Origin: Spirochaetota bacterium
GTDB lineage: Bacteria; Spirochaetota; UBA4802; UB4802
Length of the DNA: 39,743 nt
Direction: 5' to 3'
NCBI GenBank assembly: GCA_026414805.1
Contig: JAOAIH010000007.1
Span: 1 to 39,743, forward strand
Position 1 is the stretch's first letter. Each line of letters opens with the position of its first letter. Shown in pieces: positions 30,519 to 39,728 of this stretch. The notes under the pieces are model-generated. The model was given only the letters and a program-made list of their open reading frames with translations. It searched no databases and had not been told where the DNA came from. The position numbers and the translations under genes were made by a program.

Positions 30519-32548
30519 ACTTTACTCCTAACTTTAATTAATGATTCTAATTCATCTTCAGTTGTTACATTTACATTTTCAGCTTCGTTTATATTTTTAT
30601 CACTAACCATATTTATTTTTAAAACAATAAAAGACTGATCATCATGAGGTGCAACCACACCCTGAAACTGTTCTATTAACGCACAAATTTTTGACTGTAT
30701 TTCATCCGCATTTAAATCTATATTTTCTTTTAACATTTGTATTATGGGTTCTATACCCAGTTGCTTCTTATAACTGTTCATTGCTTCAGTTATTCCGTCA
30801 GAATAAAGAAATATAACGTCTCCATCATGTACTCTCACCGCCATAGACTGATAATCAGAGTTTTTTTCTATACCCAGTGGAAGTCCATCCGTATCTAGAT
30901 ACATAACTTTTCTGTTTCTATTTTTCACAAGCAAAGCAGGTAAATGCGCTGCATTAGTATATTCCAAAATTCCAGTTTCAGGATCATATACTAAAAGATA
31001 AGCAGTTGCAAACTGATCACATCCCAGATTACAAATACTACGATTGAGTAATCGAATAACAGATGAAGTTTTCCAATTTTGGTTGGCAACAAGGTGCATA
31101 ATTGTACGAATGATCGTCATAATTAAACCAGCGGCAACTCCCTTACCAACTACATCGCAAATAATTATTGCGATTTTACCTGAATTCAATGTGAATATGT
31201 CTAGGTAATCACCAGTTAAATATTTTGCAGCTTTTGAATACAATGAAAGCGTAAATTTGTCAGAAACAGGTATTGATGACGGTAAAAGTGTTTTTTGGAT
31301 TTCCGATGCCAGATAAATATCACGTTCAAGCTCTTTTTTTATCAAAAGTTCTTTATGCATTACTACGTTTCTCAGCAACAATTCTGCATATACGGTCAGA
31401 GATCGTGCAGTGTTGTAGTTTTCGTTTTCAAAATAACGGCCGGGGGTATTCTTTGTAAGACATACCAATCCTATCCTTTTATCATTCAGTTGGATAGTAA
31501 TCATGATAATTGAACTAATAAACAAAATATTATCGTATGTATTATCCTTAAATAATGGGTGATGTCTCATGGAATAATAATCTTTTATGAAAAGGTCTTC
31601 ATTCTTAAAAAATGTTACATACGCAAGACTATCTCTAGGAACGGTTTTGCCTTTAAAAAAAAGATTTGTTAGATGTATACTTTTGCTCCGCATATCTTTT
31701 CCCAATGCACCAGGAAGCACAAAATTCTCAGCCATAGCGGAAATATATAGTTTGTCTTCAGATTCATCATAAATTAAAATAGCTCCGGTCTCTGCCTCGG
31801 TTTTTTCAATTAACTGAGTTAGAATATATTCATTAACTTCTTCAAATGTCTTATTTTCCATAATGATTTTACCAATGTTCTCAAAAAAGAGCAATGTTGA
31901 TTGTTTTTCATTTTTCAAAAATCTAATCAATCGTTGATTATTCCAAAACTCCCATTCGGTTAGTAATATAACAATATAGAAATTTAAAAAATACAACAAT
32001 GGTGTAATATATATATGGCTGTGCAGTACATCATTTGAAAAGGCTACAACAAATGAGTATAACACTAATATACCCAAAGCAATGTTCCGAAATTTAGCAA
32101 CTATCTGATCAGCAGTATTCCTCTGTATAAATAAACGATATATTATGATGATAGAAATTGAAATAAGAAATATTTTATACACTAATATGGAAACGCTTTC
32201 AGAGACATATCCATTTAAAAATATGAATATAGCATGGAAAAAAACAAACATTCTATAGCTATTTACATCAATTTTATGTTCACCAAATAGTCTTACTGCA
32301 AAATAATAATAGCTGGCTAATTGAACAGCATCGGAAAACAGCAAAATCCAGTGATTTTTGTAAAATACAACTATAAAATCGCGTACCAAAATCAAGGCCA
32401 ATATTATCTGAAAAACTTTAATATATTTTTGAGTAACGGTAACTGTAGTAACTCTTTTTGCAATGATAGATAAGAAAAAAATGATAAACGACGAAAAGAT
32501 TTTAAAAATCACAAAGATGGAGTTGTAATGGTCAACATATTTTTCCAT
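30515..32548 (-). CDS. Membrane GAF-SpoIIE phosphatase (RsbU-like)
   Basis: A 677-residue PP2C-type phosphatase that should dephosphorylate the STAS protein encoded immediately downstream. Residues about 1-200 contain seven or eight membrane helices. A GAF-like sensor covers about 215-385. A short coiled linker (ERDIYLASEIQKTLLPSSI) leads into the SpoIIE domain (about 410-650) with TGDYLD, CDVVGKGVAAGLIM, ATAYLLVYD, TNAAHLPALLV, LYSDGITEAMN and a final HDDQSFIVLKI. The first motif has Thr where GGDYYD is usual, but the metal-binding Asp residues are there. The gene starts 3 nt after the FeoA-like gene, so translation is probably coupled. Signals sensed by the membrane and GAF parts are unknown. 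Confidence 0.9.
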   Translation of the reverse strand: MEKYVDHYNSIFVIFKIFSSFIIFFLSIIAKRVTTVTVTQKYIKVFQIILALILVRDFIVVFYKNHWILLFSDAVQLASYYYFAVRLFGEHKIDVNSYRMFVFFHAIFIFLNGYVSESVSILVYKIFLISISIIIIYRLFIQRNTADQIVAKFRNIALGILVLYSFVVAFSNDVLHSHIYITPLLYFLNFYIVILLTEWEFWNNQRLIRFLKNEKQSTLLFFENIGKIIMENKTFEEVNEYILTQLIEKTEAETGAILIYDESEDKLYISAMAENFVLPGALGKDMRSKSIHLTNLFFKGKTVPRDSLAYVTFFKNEDLFIKDYYSMRHHPLFKDNTYDNILFISSIIMITIQLNDKRIGLVCLTKNTPGRYFENENYNTARSLTVYAELLLRNVVMHKELLIKKELERDIYLASEIQKTLLPSSIPVSDKFTLSLYSKAAKYLTGDYLDIFTLNSGKIAIIICDVVGKGVAAGLIMTIIRTIMHLVANQNWKTSSVIRLLNRSICNLGCDQFATAYLLVYDPETGILEYTNAAHLPALLVKNRNRKVMYLDTDGLPLGIEKNSDYQSMAVRVHDGDVIFLYSDGITEAMNSYKKQLGIEPIIQMLKENIDLNADEIQSKICALIEQFQGVVAPHDDQSFIVLKINMVSDKNINEAENVNVTTEDELESLIKVRSKV

Positions 32549-32551
32549 AAA

Positions 32552-32809
32552 CTATGATTGATATAATTTCTTTACAATAATGTTTTTACTAACTGCCCAG
32601 GTAAGCGCTATTTTGCTTCCTGCAAAATCCACTATATATGGATAATTCTTAGATCCAGAAATTACTGTAATGATATTACCTGGTGCAATACCGATATTGA
32701 TCAAGCTGACTGTAAGCTTATGACTCCCATTTATCCTTGATATCATCACAGTTTCACCTTGTTGAATGTCTATTAAAGAGCATTCCATATATTTTTTTTC
32801 TTGAACCAT
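32552..32809 (-). CDS. FeoA-domain protein heading the partner-switching operon
   Basis: An 85-residue protein with an SH3-like FeoA domain: SLIDIQQGETVMISRING at the start, SLINIGIAPGNIITVIS in the middle and DFAGSKIALTWAVSKNIIV at the end, which is the pattern G-x-x-IAL-x(3)-A-x-x-I of FeoA. It is not next to a FeoB but 3 nt before an RsbU-like phosphatase. AAGGAG precedes the ATG. FeoA domains are known as FeoB partners and as C-terminal modules of DtxR-type iron regulators. Here it may couple iron state to the phosphatase, an inference from position only. Confidence 0.82.
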   Translation of the reverse strand: MVQEKKYMECSLIDIQQGETVMISRINGSHKLTVSLINIGIAPGNIITVISGSKNYPYIVDFAGSKIALTWAVSKNIIVKKLYQS

Positions 32810-32823
32810 GTAACACTCCTTAA

Positions 32824-32842
32824 TTAGTTATAACTATTATAA
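32824..32842. promoter_or_regulatory. Dyad TTAGTT-N2-AACTAT overlapping a Per/Fur-like box and a -10 site
   Basis: TTAGTT (32824-32829) and AACTAT (32832-32837) make a 6-2-6 dyad with one mismatch. Overlapping it, TTATAAC-T-ATTATAA (32828-32842) matches the Bacillus Per-box consensus TTATAAT-N-ATTATAA with a single difference. The minus-strand -10 hexamer TATAAT is at 32836-32841. A bound repressor would cover the promoter of the FeoA-like operon. The rest of 32843-33153 is AT-rich and I see no gene in it. Confidence 0.5.
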
Positions 32843-33153
32843 TTAAACACATCTAACATATAAGCAAAAATTTTTCTTAAATTTTAAATAAACGTTCATG
32901 ATTCGATAGAGCATTAAATCAAAAATACCTTCCTCAATATGAAAGTCTAGTTACTTATTGTGTGAGTTTTAAAGAAATACCAAACATTTTGCATAATACC
33001 ATCATGTCAATAAATTACATTTACCTACACATAAACTCATATAAACATCTTTAGTAAAATACCTTTGCCACCCTTTCTGAAAATCTTTTAAAAAATGCAT
33101 GCACATACTATCTTTATTATGAAATAACTCTATTGTCACAAATACTGTAATTG

Positions 33154-33384
33154 TTATTTTAAACGAAATACAACAATGTTTTGACAACACATGCCAGAAT
33201 AACAGCCACCGCAATTACAAGCACACTTTTTTGCTGTATATACCTGTCTTTCAATTATCCCTTTTTGTTCAAGCATATACAATATTGCTTCTGCCATATC
33301 CCTTTGAATATTGCAATTAACACAAATGTCAGCAACACTGACCTCTTTGTTCTGTTTAATATACAACAAAACTTTTGAAACCAT
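33154..33384 (-). CDS. feoC: FeoC-like winged-helix protein
   Basis: A 76-residue protein with a winged-helix N-terminus (VSKVLLYIKQNKEVSVADIC through KGIIERQVYTAK) and a C-terminal cluster of five Cys residues (CACNCGGCYSGMCC) that could bind an iron-sulfur cluster, as FeoC does. AAGGAGG lies 8 nt before the ATG, inside the feoB end, and only 3 nt separate the genes. It probably tunes FeoB activity or stability in response to iron or oxygen. Confidence 0.8.
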   Translation of the reverse strand: MVSKVLLYIKQNKEVSVADICVNCNIQRDMAEAILYMLEQKGIIERQVYTAKKCACNCGGCYSGMCCQNIVVFRLK

Positions 33385-33387
33385 ATT

Positions 33388-35682
33388 CTAAACCTCCTTG
33401 ATTTTTACAATATCGTATTTCCCAATAATATAAAACATTGTTACAATTACCAAAAAAGTCATAATGGCAATTGAAATCCACAGGATACTATGCCCCTCTA
33501 CCAACTGATAAAAAAGTGTGGCCACTATCCAGGCAAAAAAAGTTAGATACAGTGATGTAATAGTTGAAAAAAATATTCCGGATTCCTTGACCATTGCGCC
33601 AAATGCTGCAACGCAAGGGAAATAAAGAAGGACAAATAACATAAATGCATACGCCTGGTAAGAATTAAAATAGCTTTTCAAAATTACAAATGTAGAAGAA
33701 TCAACTTCTATTTCTTCAGCTATATCCTCAACTTCCGCAGCTTCTGCGATCACATCTATTCCAAGGGGATCAATCAGTCCTTTATGAATTTGAGAAAGAT
33801 TCTGTGGTATGGTTTCTAATGCTTGTTGCAAGCCGCTTACAATACTAAAATCTTCTTCTGATATTTCTTGCTGCACATCTTCATTGCGAGTGTAGAGAGT
33901 ATTCAATGTACCTACAACTGCTTCTTTTGCAAAAAGCCCAGTAATTACTGCAATGCCTGCTGGCCAGTTATCGTTTTCAACCCCCATCGGTTCAAGAACG
34001 GGAGTGATAGCTTTAGATACTACTGCAAGAATTGATTTTTCGCTATTTTCATTACCAAATGTACCATCCAGTGCTGTTGAATTTAACAACGTCAAAATAA
34101 ATACTGCAGTTATTATCACTTTACTAGCACGCAATAAAAACATTTTAAGTCTGTTCCATGTATGAATAAAAATATTTCCCGGGCGCGGTAGATTATACAA
34201 TGGGAGCTCCATCACAAAATGTGATATTTCACCCCTGAAAAGTGCAACTTTCATAATAAAACCCGAAATGATAGCTGCTACTATCCCCACTATATAAATG
34301 GAAAACACAACTAAACCTGTATTATTAGGAAAGATAGCAGCAGAAAATAATACATATACGGGAAGTTTTGCACCACATGACATGAACGGGGTCATAAATA
34401 TCGTAAACAGCCTGTCTTTTTTTGTATCTAAAGTTCTTGAACCCATTATAGCAGGGACAGAACAGCCAAACCCTACTATTAATGGCACAAATGCTTTGCC
34501 TGGCAACCCAATAGATCGCATGAATCTATCCATTACAAATGCAGCACGAGCCATATAACCTGAGTCTTCAAGTATTGATAACATAAAAAACATTATAAAA
34601 ATAACTGGAATGAATGTTGCCACGGTTTGTATGCCCGAACCAATGCCATCACCTATAAGTACCATTAACCATTGAGGAGCATTTGCAAGGGATAATAAAT
34701 ATTTTGGAAAATCAACAAATATGGTTCCTGCTGCAATGTCAAAAAAATCGATAAATGCACTTCCTACCGTAACCGTTACCCAGAATAACAAATACATTAC
34801 CAAAAGAAAGACCGGTATACCTAAAACTCTGTTTAGTACTATAGTGTCGATGAAATCTGTAGTTTGTGATCGTATGCCCTTGCTTATTACTACATCACGT
34901 ACCAATCCATGTATATATGCATATCGAGCATCAGCAATTTCAATATCAGGTGTTTCTTCCAGGTGTTGTCTGAGTTCATCAATTTCTGAAAGCATTCTTT
35001 CCTTTTTGAACTTGTCAACACCAAGTCTTGATTTTTCTATCAAATCCAGCTCACCTTCTATCACCTTTAATGAAAGCCATTTTTTTGCTTGTTTAAATTC
35101 TTGAAATAACGATTCATCTGCATTCCATTTATTTATAATTTCCTCAATTAGATCAGGATAATTAATACTAATTGATGGGTACGGTGGTGTATCAACAATT
35201 GAAAAAAGAGTTTCAGCTATCTTTACTATGTCGGTGGTGTGAATGGCACTTGCTAATAAAACAGTACAATTTAAATGCTTAGCAAGATGCTCTATATCTA
35301 TTTGTATTCCATTTTTTGTTGCAATATCCGCGCGATTTAATACTATAAGCATTGGTACTCCCATTTCTGCTAATTGCACTGTAAGATAAAGATTTCTTTC
35401 AAGGTTTACGGCATCAACAACATTAAGTATAAGATCCGCTTTGCCACTTAAAATATAATCTCTGGCAATTTTTTCATCCTCAGAATGCGCTGAAAATGAA
35501 TAAATACCTGGAAGATCAACTAGAATTATTTCTTTATTGCCCTTCCTAACCCTACCTTCTTTTTTTTCAACAGTAACACCTGGCCAATTCCCTACTTTTT
35601 GCTTTGAACCAGTTAATCCATTAAAAAGTGTAGTTTTCCCACAATTGGGATTACCAGCTATCGCTACAGTATATACCTTCAT
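33388..35682 (-). CDS. feoB: Ferrous iron transporter FeoB
   Basis: The inner-membrane Fe(II) transporter with a cytoplasmic GTPase domain. The 764-residue protein has G1 GNPNCGKTTLFN (about 9-20), the switch region GNWPGVTVEKKEG, G3 DLPGIYSF, G4 NRAD, a helical GDI region to about 270, and membrane helices with the two gate motifs GFGCSVPAIMGSRTL and SCGAKLPVYVLF, and FAKEAVVGTLNTLY near 590. I start it at the ATG at 35682 with AAGGG 8 nt upstream; a GTG at 35691 would overlap that site. It follows feoA by 5 nt and is followed by feoC after 3 nt, giving a compact feoABC operon. Confidence 0.96.
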   Translation of the reverse strand: MKVYTVAIAGNPNCGKTTLFNGLTGSKQKVGNWPGVTVEKKEGRVRKGNKEIILVDLPGIYSFSAHSEDEKIARDYILSGKADLILNVVDAVNLERNLYLTVQLAEMGVPMLIVLNRADIATKNGIQIDIEHLAKHLNCTVLLASAIHTTDIVKIAETLFSIVDTPPYPSISINYPDLIEEIINKWNADESLFQEFKQAKKWLSLKVIEGELDLIEKSRLGVDKFKKERMLSEIDELRQHLEETPDIEIADARYAYIHGLVRDVVISKGIRSQTTDFIDTIVLNRVLGIPVFLLVMYLLFWVTVTVGSAFIDFFDIAAGTIFVDFPKYLLSLANAPQWLMVLIGDGIGSGIQTVATFIPVIFIMFFMLSILEDSGYMARAAFVMDRFMRSIGLPGKAFVPLIVGFGCSVPAIMGSRTLDTKKDRLFTIFMTPFMSCGAKLPVYVLFSAAIFPNNTGLVVFSIYIVGIVAAIISGFIMKVALFRGEISHFVMELPLYNLPRPGNIFIHTWNRLKMFLLRASKVIITAVFILTLLNSTALDGTFGNENSEKSILAVVSKAITPVLEPMGVENDNWPAGIAVITGLFAKEAVVGTLNTLYTRNEDVQQEISEEDFSIVSGLQQALETIPQNLSQIHKGLIDPLGIDVIAEAAEVEDIAEEIEVDSSTFVILKSYFNSYQAYAFMLFVLLYFPCVAAFGAMVKESGIFFSTITSLYLTFFAWIVATLFYQLVEGHSILWISIAIMTFLVIVTMFYIIGKYDIVKIKEV

Positions 35683-35687
35683 AACCT

Positions 35688-35936
35688 TCACCCTTCATTC
35701 AATTTTTTAATTAGTAAAATTTCAGATTCTTCCTTGCGAAGTGATAGTTTAAACCCTCTTACTTCTATTTCTATTGGATCCCCTAATGGTGCTATTTTTG
35801 TTATTGTAAAAACAGTTCCTTTAACCAATCCCATTGAAAGAAGTTTATCCCTATATTTTTTGTTTTTGTTTTTAAATCCAACAATTAGTGCTTTTTGGCC
35901 TACTAATAGAGCTGATATTGTATTATCAGTATGCAT
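35688..35936 (-). CDS. feoA: Ferrous iron transport protein FeoA
   Basis: An 82-residue SH3-like protein that supports FeoB: VGQKALIVGFKNKNKKYRDK, LLSMGLVKGTVFTITKIAPL and EVRGFKLSLRKEESEILLI are the standard blocks. The ATG at 35934-35936 has GGAGG 4 nt upstream and is preferred over an earlier in-frame start at 35957. It opens the feoABC unit. A 12-bp palindrome lies 25 bp upstream. It is only distantly similar to the second FeoA-domain protein at 32552, so the two are not a recent duplication. Confidence 0.92.
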   Translation of the reverse strand: MHTDNTISALLVGQKALIVGFKNKNKKYRDKLLSMGLVKGTVFTITKIAPLGDPIEIEVRGFKLSLRKEESEILLIKKLNEG

Positions 35937-35960
35937 ATAGCCTCCATAATAATTCAATTT

Positions 35961-35972
35961 TTAAGATCTTAA
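35961..35972. promoter_or_regulatory. 12-bp palindrome in the feoABC leader
   Basis: TTAAGATCTTAA, perfect and 25 bp upstream of the feoA start. It could be part of an iron-responsive operator. It does not match the Fur or DtxR consensus sequences I know. Confidence 0.35.
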
Positions 35973-36013
35973 CACACAAACTCTCTTAATTCGTTACTTT
36001 TCATATATTTAGT

Positions 36014-36667
36014 TTATAATTGCTCAATCGCTATGGGACTGCACGCTTCTAAGTCCCCATCATAAATTATATTCATTAAAAGATCATATTTATTAACATA
36101 CACAGAAGAAAATGCATCTACTACTAGTGGATGATATAGTTTTCCACGATACTGCAGCAACTGATTATAAGCAACATCGGGAAGAATGCTATTCTTATAT
36201 GGCCTATATGTAGTCATAGCGTCAAAAACATCAGCTACCGCAATTATTGCTGCATCTAATGGTATATCTTGACTTGATAATCTGTCAGGATAACCGCTTC
36301 CATCAAATCGCTCATGGTGATGTCGTATAGCCATAGCGATGCGTTCAAAACCTTTAATGTCTTTTACAATATTGGCACCTATGACAGGGTGTTGTTGGAT
36401 AACCATATATTCAGCTTTAGTTAATGAAGAATGCTTTAGCAAAATACCATCCGGGATACCAATTTTACCAATATCATGCAAATGTGCTGCAATATTAAGA
36501 CATTCTCTTTCATATTCAGAAAATCCTAATTCCAAAGCTAATAAATTTACTATATTCGAAACCCTTTTAGAGTGTCCTGCAGTATGACTATCTTTTGCTT
36601 CAATAGCTTTTGAAATACTTTCAAAAAAACCGTAAAAATCTAACTGATGATAAATTGTTTGATACAT
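36014..36667 (-). CDS. HD-GYP-domain phosphodiesterase (probably c-di-GMP)
   Basis: A 217-residue protein made of one HD-GYP domain with a short N-terminal helix and no sensor domain. Motifs: HTAGHSKRVSNI (about residues 28-39), the HD pair in AAHLHDIGKIGIP, HHHERFDGSGYP with the intact GYP, and AVADVFDAMTTYRPY. All metal ligands are present, so it should hydrolyse c-di-GMP. I start it at the ATG at 36667 behind GGGAGA (7 nt). A longer frame begins five codons earlier without a good site. It sits between feoA and a barrel gene. The nearest possible c-di-GMP target in the window is the MshEN protein at 18004. Confidence 0.88.
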   Translation of the reverse strand: MYQTIYHQLDFYGFFESISKAIEAKDSHTAGHSKRVSNIVNLLALELGFSEYERECLNIAAHLHDIGKIGIPDGILLKHSSLTKAEYMVIQQHPVIGANIVKDIKGFERIAMAIRHHHERFDGSGYPDRLSSQDIPLDAAIIAVADVFDAMTTYRPYKNSILPDVAYNQLLQYRGKLYHPLVVDAFSSVYVNKYDLLMNIIYDGDLEACSPIAIEQL

Positions 36668-36802
36668 AGCAGATTCTCCCATTTACCAATTTTAGTTGGA
36701 AAAGAGAATAGCCCCTAATACATTTTACTCTAACATCGCTTTCTTGAAGCCATCCTCTTTTCTTATCAATTATTACCAATTAATTATGTATTTCTATTAT
36801 TA

Positions 36803-36816
36803 TTAGTCATAACTAA
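36803..36816. promoter_or_regulatory. Dyad TTAGTC-N2-AACTAA upstream of the HD-GYP gene
   Basis: The 6-2-6 dyad has one mismatch (C for T) and lies about 135 bp upstream of the HD-GYP start, between it and the stop of the barrel gene. It shares its consensus with sites at 32824 and 37546. Confidence 0.35.
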
Positions 36817-36835
36817 TTTTTATTACAAAAAAAAT

Positions 36836-37522
36836 TTACATGATTACCGATAGCCCTGCCGTTGCAATTACATTTCGCTCATTGCTCCATCTGTCCATCC
36901 AGCAACATCCCATAGCTGCATCAAAAGCAACTCGATCAATTAAAGGAATAATTACCCCGCCAAGTGCTTGATAATAAGTAGCCTTGTTAAAATATTCAGA
37001 AAAAAAATCTATAATTATATTGAAACCTTTAATAACAGAAAAATCAAATCCCAGTCCACCAAAAAACCCATCATTATCAAAGTTGCTCATCCAGCCTGCC
37101 TGTATATGTACCAAGCCCAATCCAAATGAATATGATACGGCAGTACTTAGGCTATACATATCGGACCTGTACATATACTCAGTTTTTAAAACAACACCAG
37201 CATCATCCTTCCCCGCTACTCTGATTTTTCCAGCAATTCCAACATCCTGTAATCCCTTATCTTCGCCCTCTTCGTTACTGTTAATACAATATGGGCTTTC
37301 AATCATCAATTCAGCTTTACCTAAACCAATACCTACAAGAAATGCAAAATTGTTGCTATCGATACTATTTGCATGTATCCCTGCTGCTTCATACCCTAAT
37401 TCTATCTTGTTTTCGCCTAAGTGAGCAACGCCAGCGTCCTCTGTTGCAAAAGGTCTGTAGGCATAAAGAGCATGGTTAAAAAATACAAAAATTGTTAGAT
37501 ACAAAAACAACTGACCTTTCAT
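36836..37522 (-). CDS. Putative outer-membrane beta-barrel protein
   Basis: A 228-residue protein with a signal peptide (residues 1-21, ending ALYA). The mature protein starts RPFATEDAGVAHLGENKIEL, which resembles the opening of the phenol-degradation MetA-type / transporter-like barrel family (xPxxTxDAG...G). Alternating strands rich in Gly, Phe and Tyr follow to the end, though the last residue is Met. AGGAGAC lies 6 nt before the ATG. It has its own promoter region with a dyad. A link to iron or metal handling is possible from context but not shown by sequence. Confidence 0.7.
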   Translation of the reverse strand: MKGQLFLYLTIFVFFNHALYAYRPFATEDAGVAHLGENKIELGYEAAGIHANSIDSNNFAFLVGIGLGKAELMIESPYCINSNEEGEDKGLQDVGIAGKIRVAGKDDAGVVLKTEYMYRSDMYSLSTAVSYSFGLGLVHIQAGWMSNFDNDGFFGGLGFDFSVIKGFNIIIDFFSEYFNKATYYQALGGVIIPLIDRVAFDAAMGCCWMDRWSNERNVIATAGLSVIM

Positions 37523-37539
37523 AGAATGTCTCCTATCTA

Positions 37540-37559
37540 ATTATATTAGTTGAAACTAA
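37540..37559. promoter_or_regulatory. TATAAT plus perfect dyad TTAGTT-N2-AACTAA upstream of the barrel gene
   Basis: On the minus strand TATAAT (37540-37545) is directly preceded by the perfect dyad (37546-37559), which therefore fills the -10/-35 spacer. No good -35 hexamer is visible. The remaining gap to 37754 is AT-rich, without a gene. Confidence 0.5.
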
Positions 37560-37754
37560 CTTTATTAGACGTAATAATTTATATTCTTTTTTGTCAAGTA
37601 AAAAATGATTTTTTTATTCAATTCAATATATTTTGCTATACTTTTGCCTGTCTTTTGTTGAAAGCTAATAGTATTTTTTATATATATCGCTATAGCTGCC
37701 GGGAATTGATTGTGATGTATAACGAACGGTATGAACTACGTATAATACTCTTAC

Positions 37755-39728
37755 TTATTGAATTTCAATCATTATCAGCGTAACATCATCTTCAAGAAAT
37801 GAAGCATCTCCAATAAATTGTATTAATTCTGAATAAATTTTTTCAATTGCTTCTTTACTTGGATATATGTTTGTAGCAGTTATAACACTTATTAATCGCT
37901 CTATCCCAAACATTTCCTTATTACAGTTAATGGCCTCAATAATGCCATCTGTATAAATAAAAACTCTGTCACCGGGAGATACTGAAATATTAATTGTTTC
38001 AAATGTATTGTCGGTCTTTAATCCTAATGCTTTGCCTTTGGGAACATATTCTTTGACATTGCCATCATTTTTCTGAATGATAACTGATGGATGCCCTGCA
38101 CGTGCAAGGCGGATGAACTTTTCGTAGCGATTAATATATAAGCAGGCAGCTGTTACAAATGTCTGAGGGAGCATATTGCATATATTTACGTTGAGGCTTT
38201 TAAGTAGCAATCCTGGATCAACCGATAACATGTGAAACATCTTGAAGAGTATATTTATCATTGAAGCTATCATGGCTGCAGGTATTCCATGGCCAACTAC
38301 ATCTGCACAAAATATTATAACGCCATCCTTTAACTTAAATATGTTATATATATCTCCACCTATCCGCAAAGCTGGCTGAAATTTTACTGCTATATCAAGT
38401 CCTTTAATGTCAGGTATTGTTGAAGGGAGCAATTGACTCTGAATTGCACGAGCAATCTCAAGTTCTTTTTCAAGAAAAGCCAATCGCTTTATATCTTCAA
38501 GTAATTGCTGCAATTGGAAATTAAGCTGTTTAGACTGGCGCAATGCTGTGATAAAAATATTTACCAGGTATATTGCGATAATAAAAAGCAGAAAAGGCAA
38601 ACCATATACATATAATACAATATTTGATGGAATTATTTTAAATCCAAAAGCAAGTACATCATGTAGCCCCAGCAATACCATGGGAGCTATCCCAACAAAA
38701 ATAAGTAATCCAGCTTTTTTACGCTGTAGCAACTGCAGGCCTGACGCTATGAACAAATCAATCATAAATAAAAGAGACACAATAAGTGAAATATTCCGTA
38801 TAAATAGTATGTTGCTGCGACTATTCTGAAAAATTAGCGCACATGTCAAAACAACAGGAATAATAATGTAGATGATTGTAATCCATTTTTTATTTCTTCC
38901 CACATGGTGCCGGTAAAAGAGGTTCAAAAATGCAGGAAAGAAAAGTAGCCCTGGTTGGGATACCTTCAATACTGTATTGGATGAATATGTCAAATTGGGA
39001 TATAGATTTTCAAAAAAATGTAGTAGTTGCGGAAATGCAACTGTTATACATGATAGCCCAAAGAAAAGATATTCCAAAGAATCCCTTTGATAATAAAACA
39101 TCACTAAGAAGAGAATAGCCAGTGTAAGCATAATAAAGAACAACGCCTGCATCAAATGAATACGCATAAAATTAATATAATCGTACAATGCTTTACCAGA
39201 GCTATCGCCTACTAAACGTATGGGAGCGTGTATCCAGAATTCAGCATCATAGTATATTCGTATGCTTATCAGATTTTTCCCTTTCTTCAGAACATCCCCA
39301 GGGATAGTATAATGTCTAAATTGATTCCATGCTGATTTAAAGTGTGGGGGAAATCTTCCACACCTGCCTATCACAATGCCATTGCAATACGTTATATCTG
39401 CATTCATTACTTCCCCAATCTGGAGTGCAACGATATTGGTGGGTATGGTATCCATGACAAATTCTTTCTGAATCCATACATACCCACTTTCAGGTAATGT
39501 AATAGTTCTTGGCGAATTTTCATCTTTAAGGATAGCGGGAAGTGTAATTACGCAGGGCAGTGTAACTGAAATGCCATCATCATTGATTATATGTGCATTA
39601 TCATCCGTGTCAGTTGTTGTCAGCTGCCATACGCCTTCAAGCAATTGAACCTCTTCAACATGCGGTCCACAGCCTGTCAGGGTTATAGCAATAAGAAACA
39701 GGATTAGTGTAACAGCTATTGGTTTCAT
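37755..39728 (-). CDS. Lipoprotein-like receptor SpoIIE phosphatase (7TMR-DISM type)
   Basis: A 657-residue protein. It begins MKPIAVTLILFLIAITLTGC, a lipoprotein-type signal whose LTGC box would lipidate the N-terminus. Residues about 25-185 form a beta-rich periplasmic domain of the galactose-binding-like 7TMR-DISM type (VWIQKEFVM, GEVMNADITYCNGIVIGRCG, GKNLISIRIYYD). Seven or so membrane helices follow (about 190-400), then a coiled linker (LEKELEIARAIQSQLLPSTI) and a SpoIIE/PP2C domain (about 430-655) with IGGDIYNIF, CADVVGHGIPAAMIA, RAGHPSVI, IYTDGIIEAIN and EDDVTLIMIEIQ. It should relay an extracellular ligand to an unknown STAS protein. The start is close to the right edge; ATG 39728 suits the signal peptide, GTG 39737 is possible. 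Confidence 0.85.
   Translation of the reverse strand: MKPIAVTLILFLIAITLTGCGPHVEEVQLLEGVWQLTTTDTDDNAHIINDDGISVTLPCVITLPAILKDENSPRTITLPESGYVWIQKEFVMDTIPTNIVALQIGEVMNADITYCNGIVIGRCGRFPPHFKSAWNQFRHYTIPGDVLKKGKNLISIRIYYDAEFWIHAPIRLVGDSSGKALYDYINFMRIHLMQALFFIMLTLAILFLVMFYYQRDSLEYLFFGLSCITVAFPQLLHFFENLYPNLTYSSNTVLKVSQPGLLFFPAFLNLFYRHHVGRNKKWITIIYIIIPVVLTCALIFQNSRSNILFIRNISLIVSLLFMIDLFIASGLQLLQRKKAGLLIFVGIAPMVLLGLHDVLAFGFKIIPSNIVLYVYGLPFLLFIIAIYLVNIFITALRQSKQLNFQLQQLLEDIKRLAFLEKELEIARAIQSQLLPSTIPDIKGLDIAVKFQPALRIGGDIYNIFKLKDGVIIFCADVVGHGIPAAMIASMINILFKMFHMLSVDPGLLLKSLNVNICNMLPQTFVTAACLYINRYEKFIRLARAGHPSVIIQKNDGNVKEYVPKGKALGLKTDNTFETINISVSPGDRVFIYTDGIIEAINCNKEMFGIERLISVITATNIYPSKEAIEKIYSELIQFIGDASFLEDDVTLIMIEIQ

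Noticed and set aside
33002-33214. A 70-codon minus-strand frame downstream of feoC
   Set aside because: Overlaps feoC by 61 bp in another frame, no ribosome binding site, no recognisable motifs.
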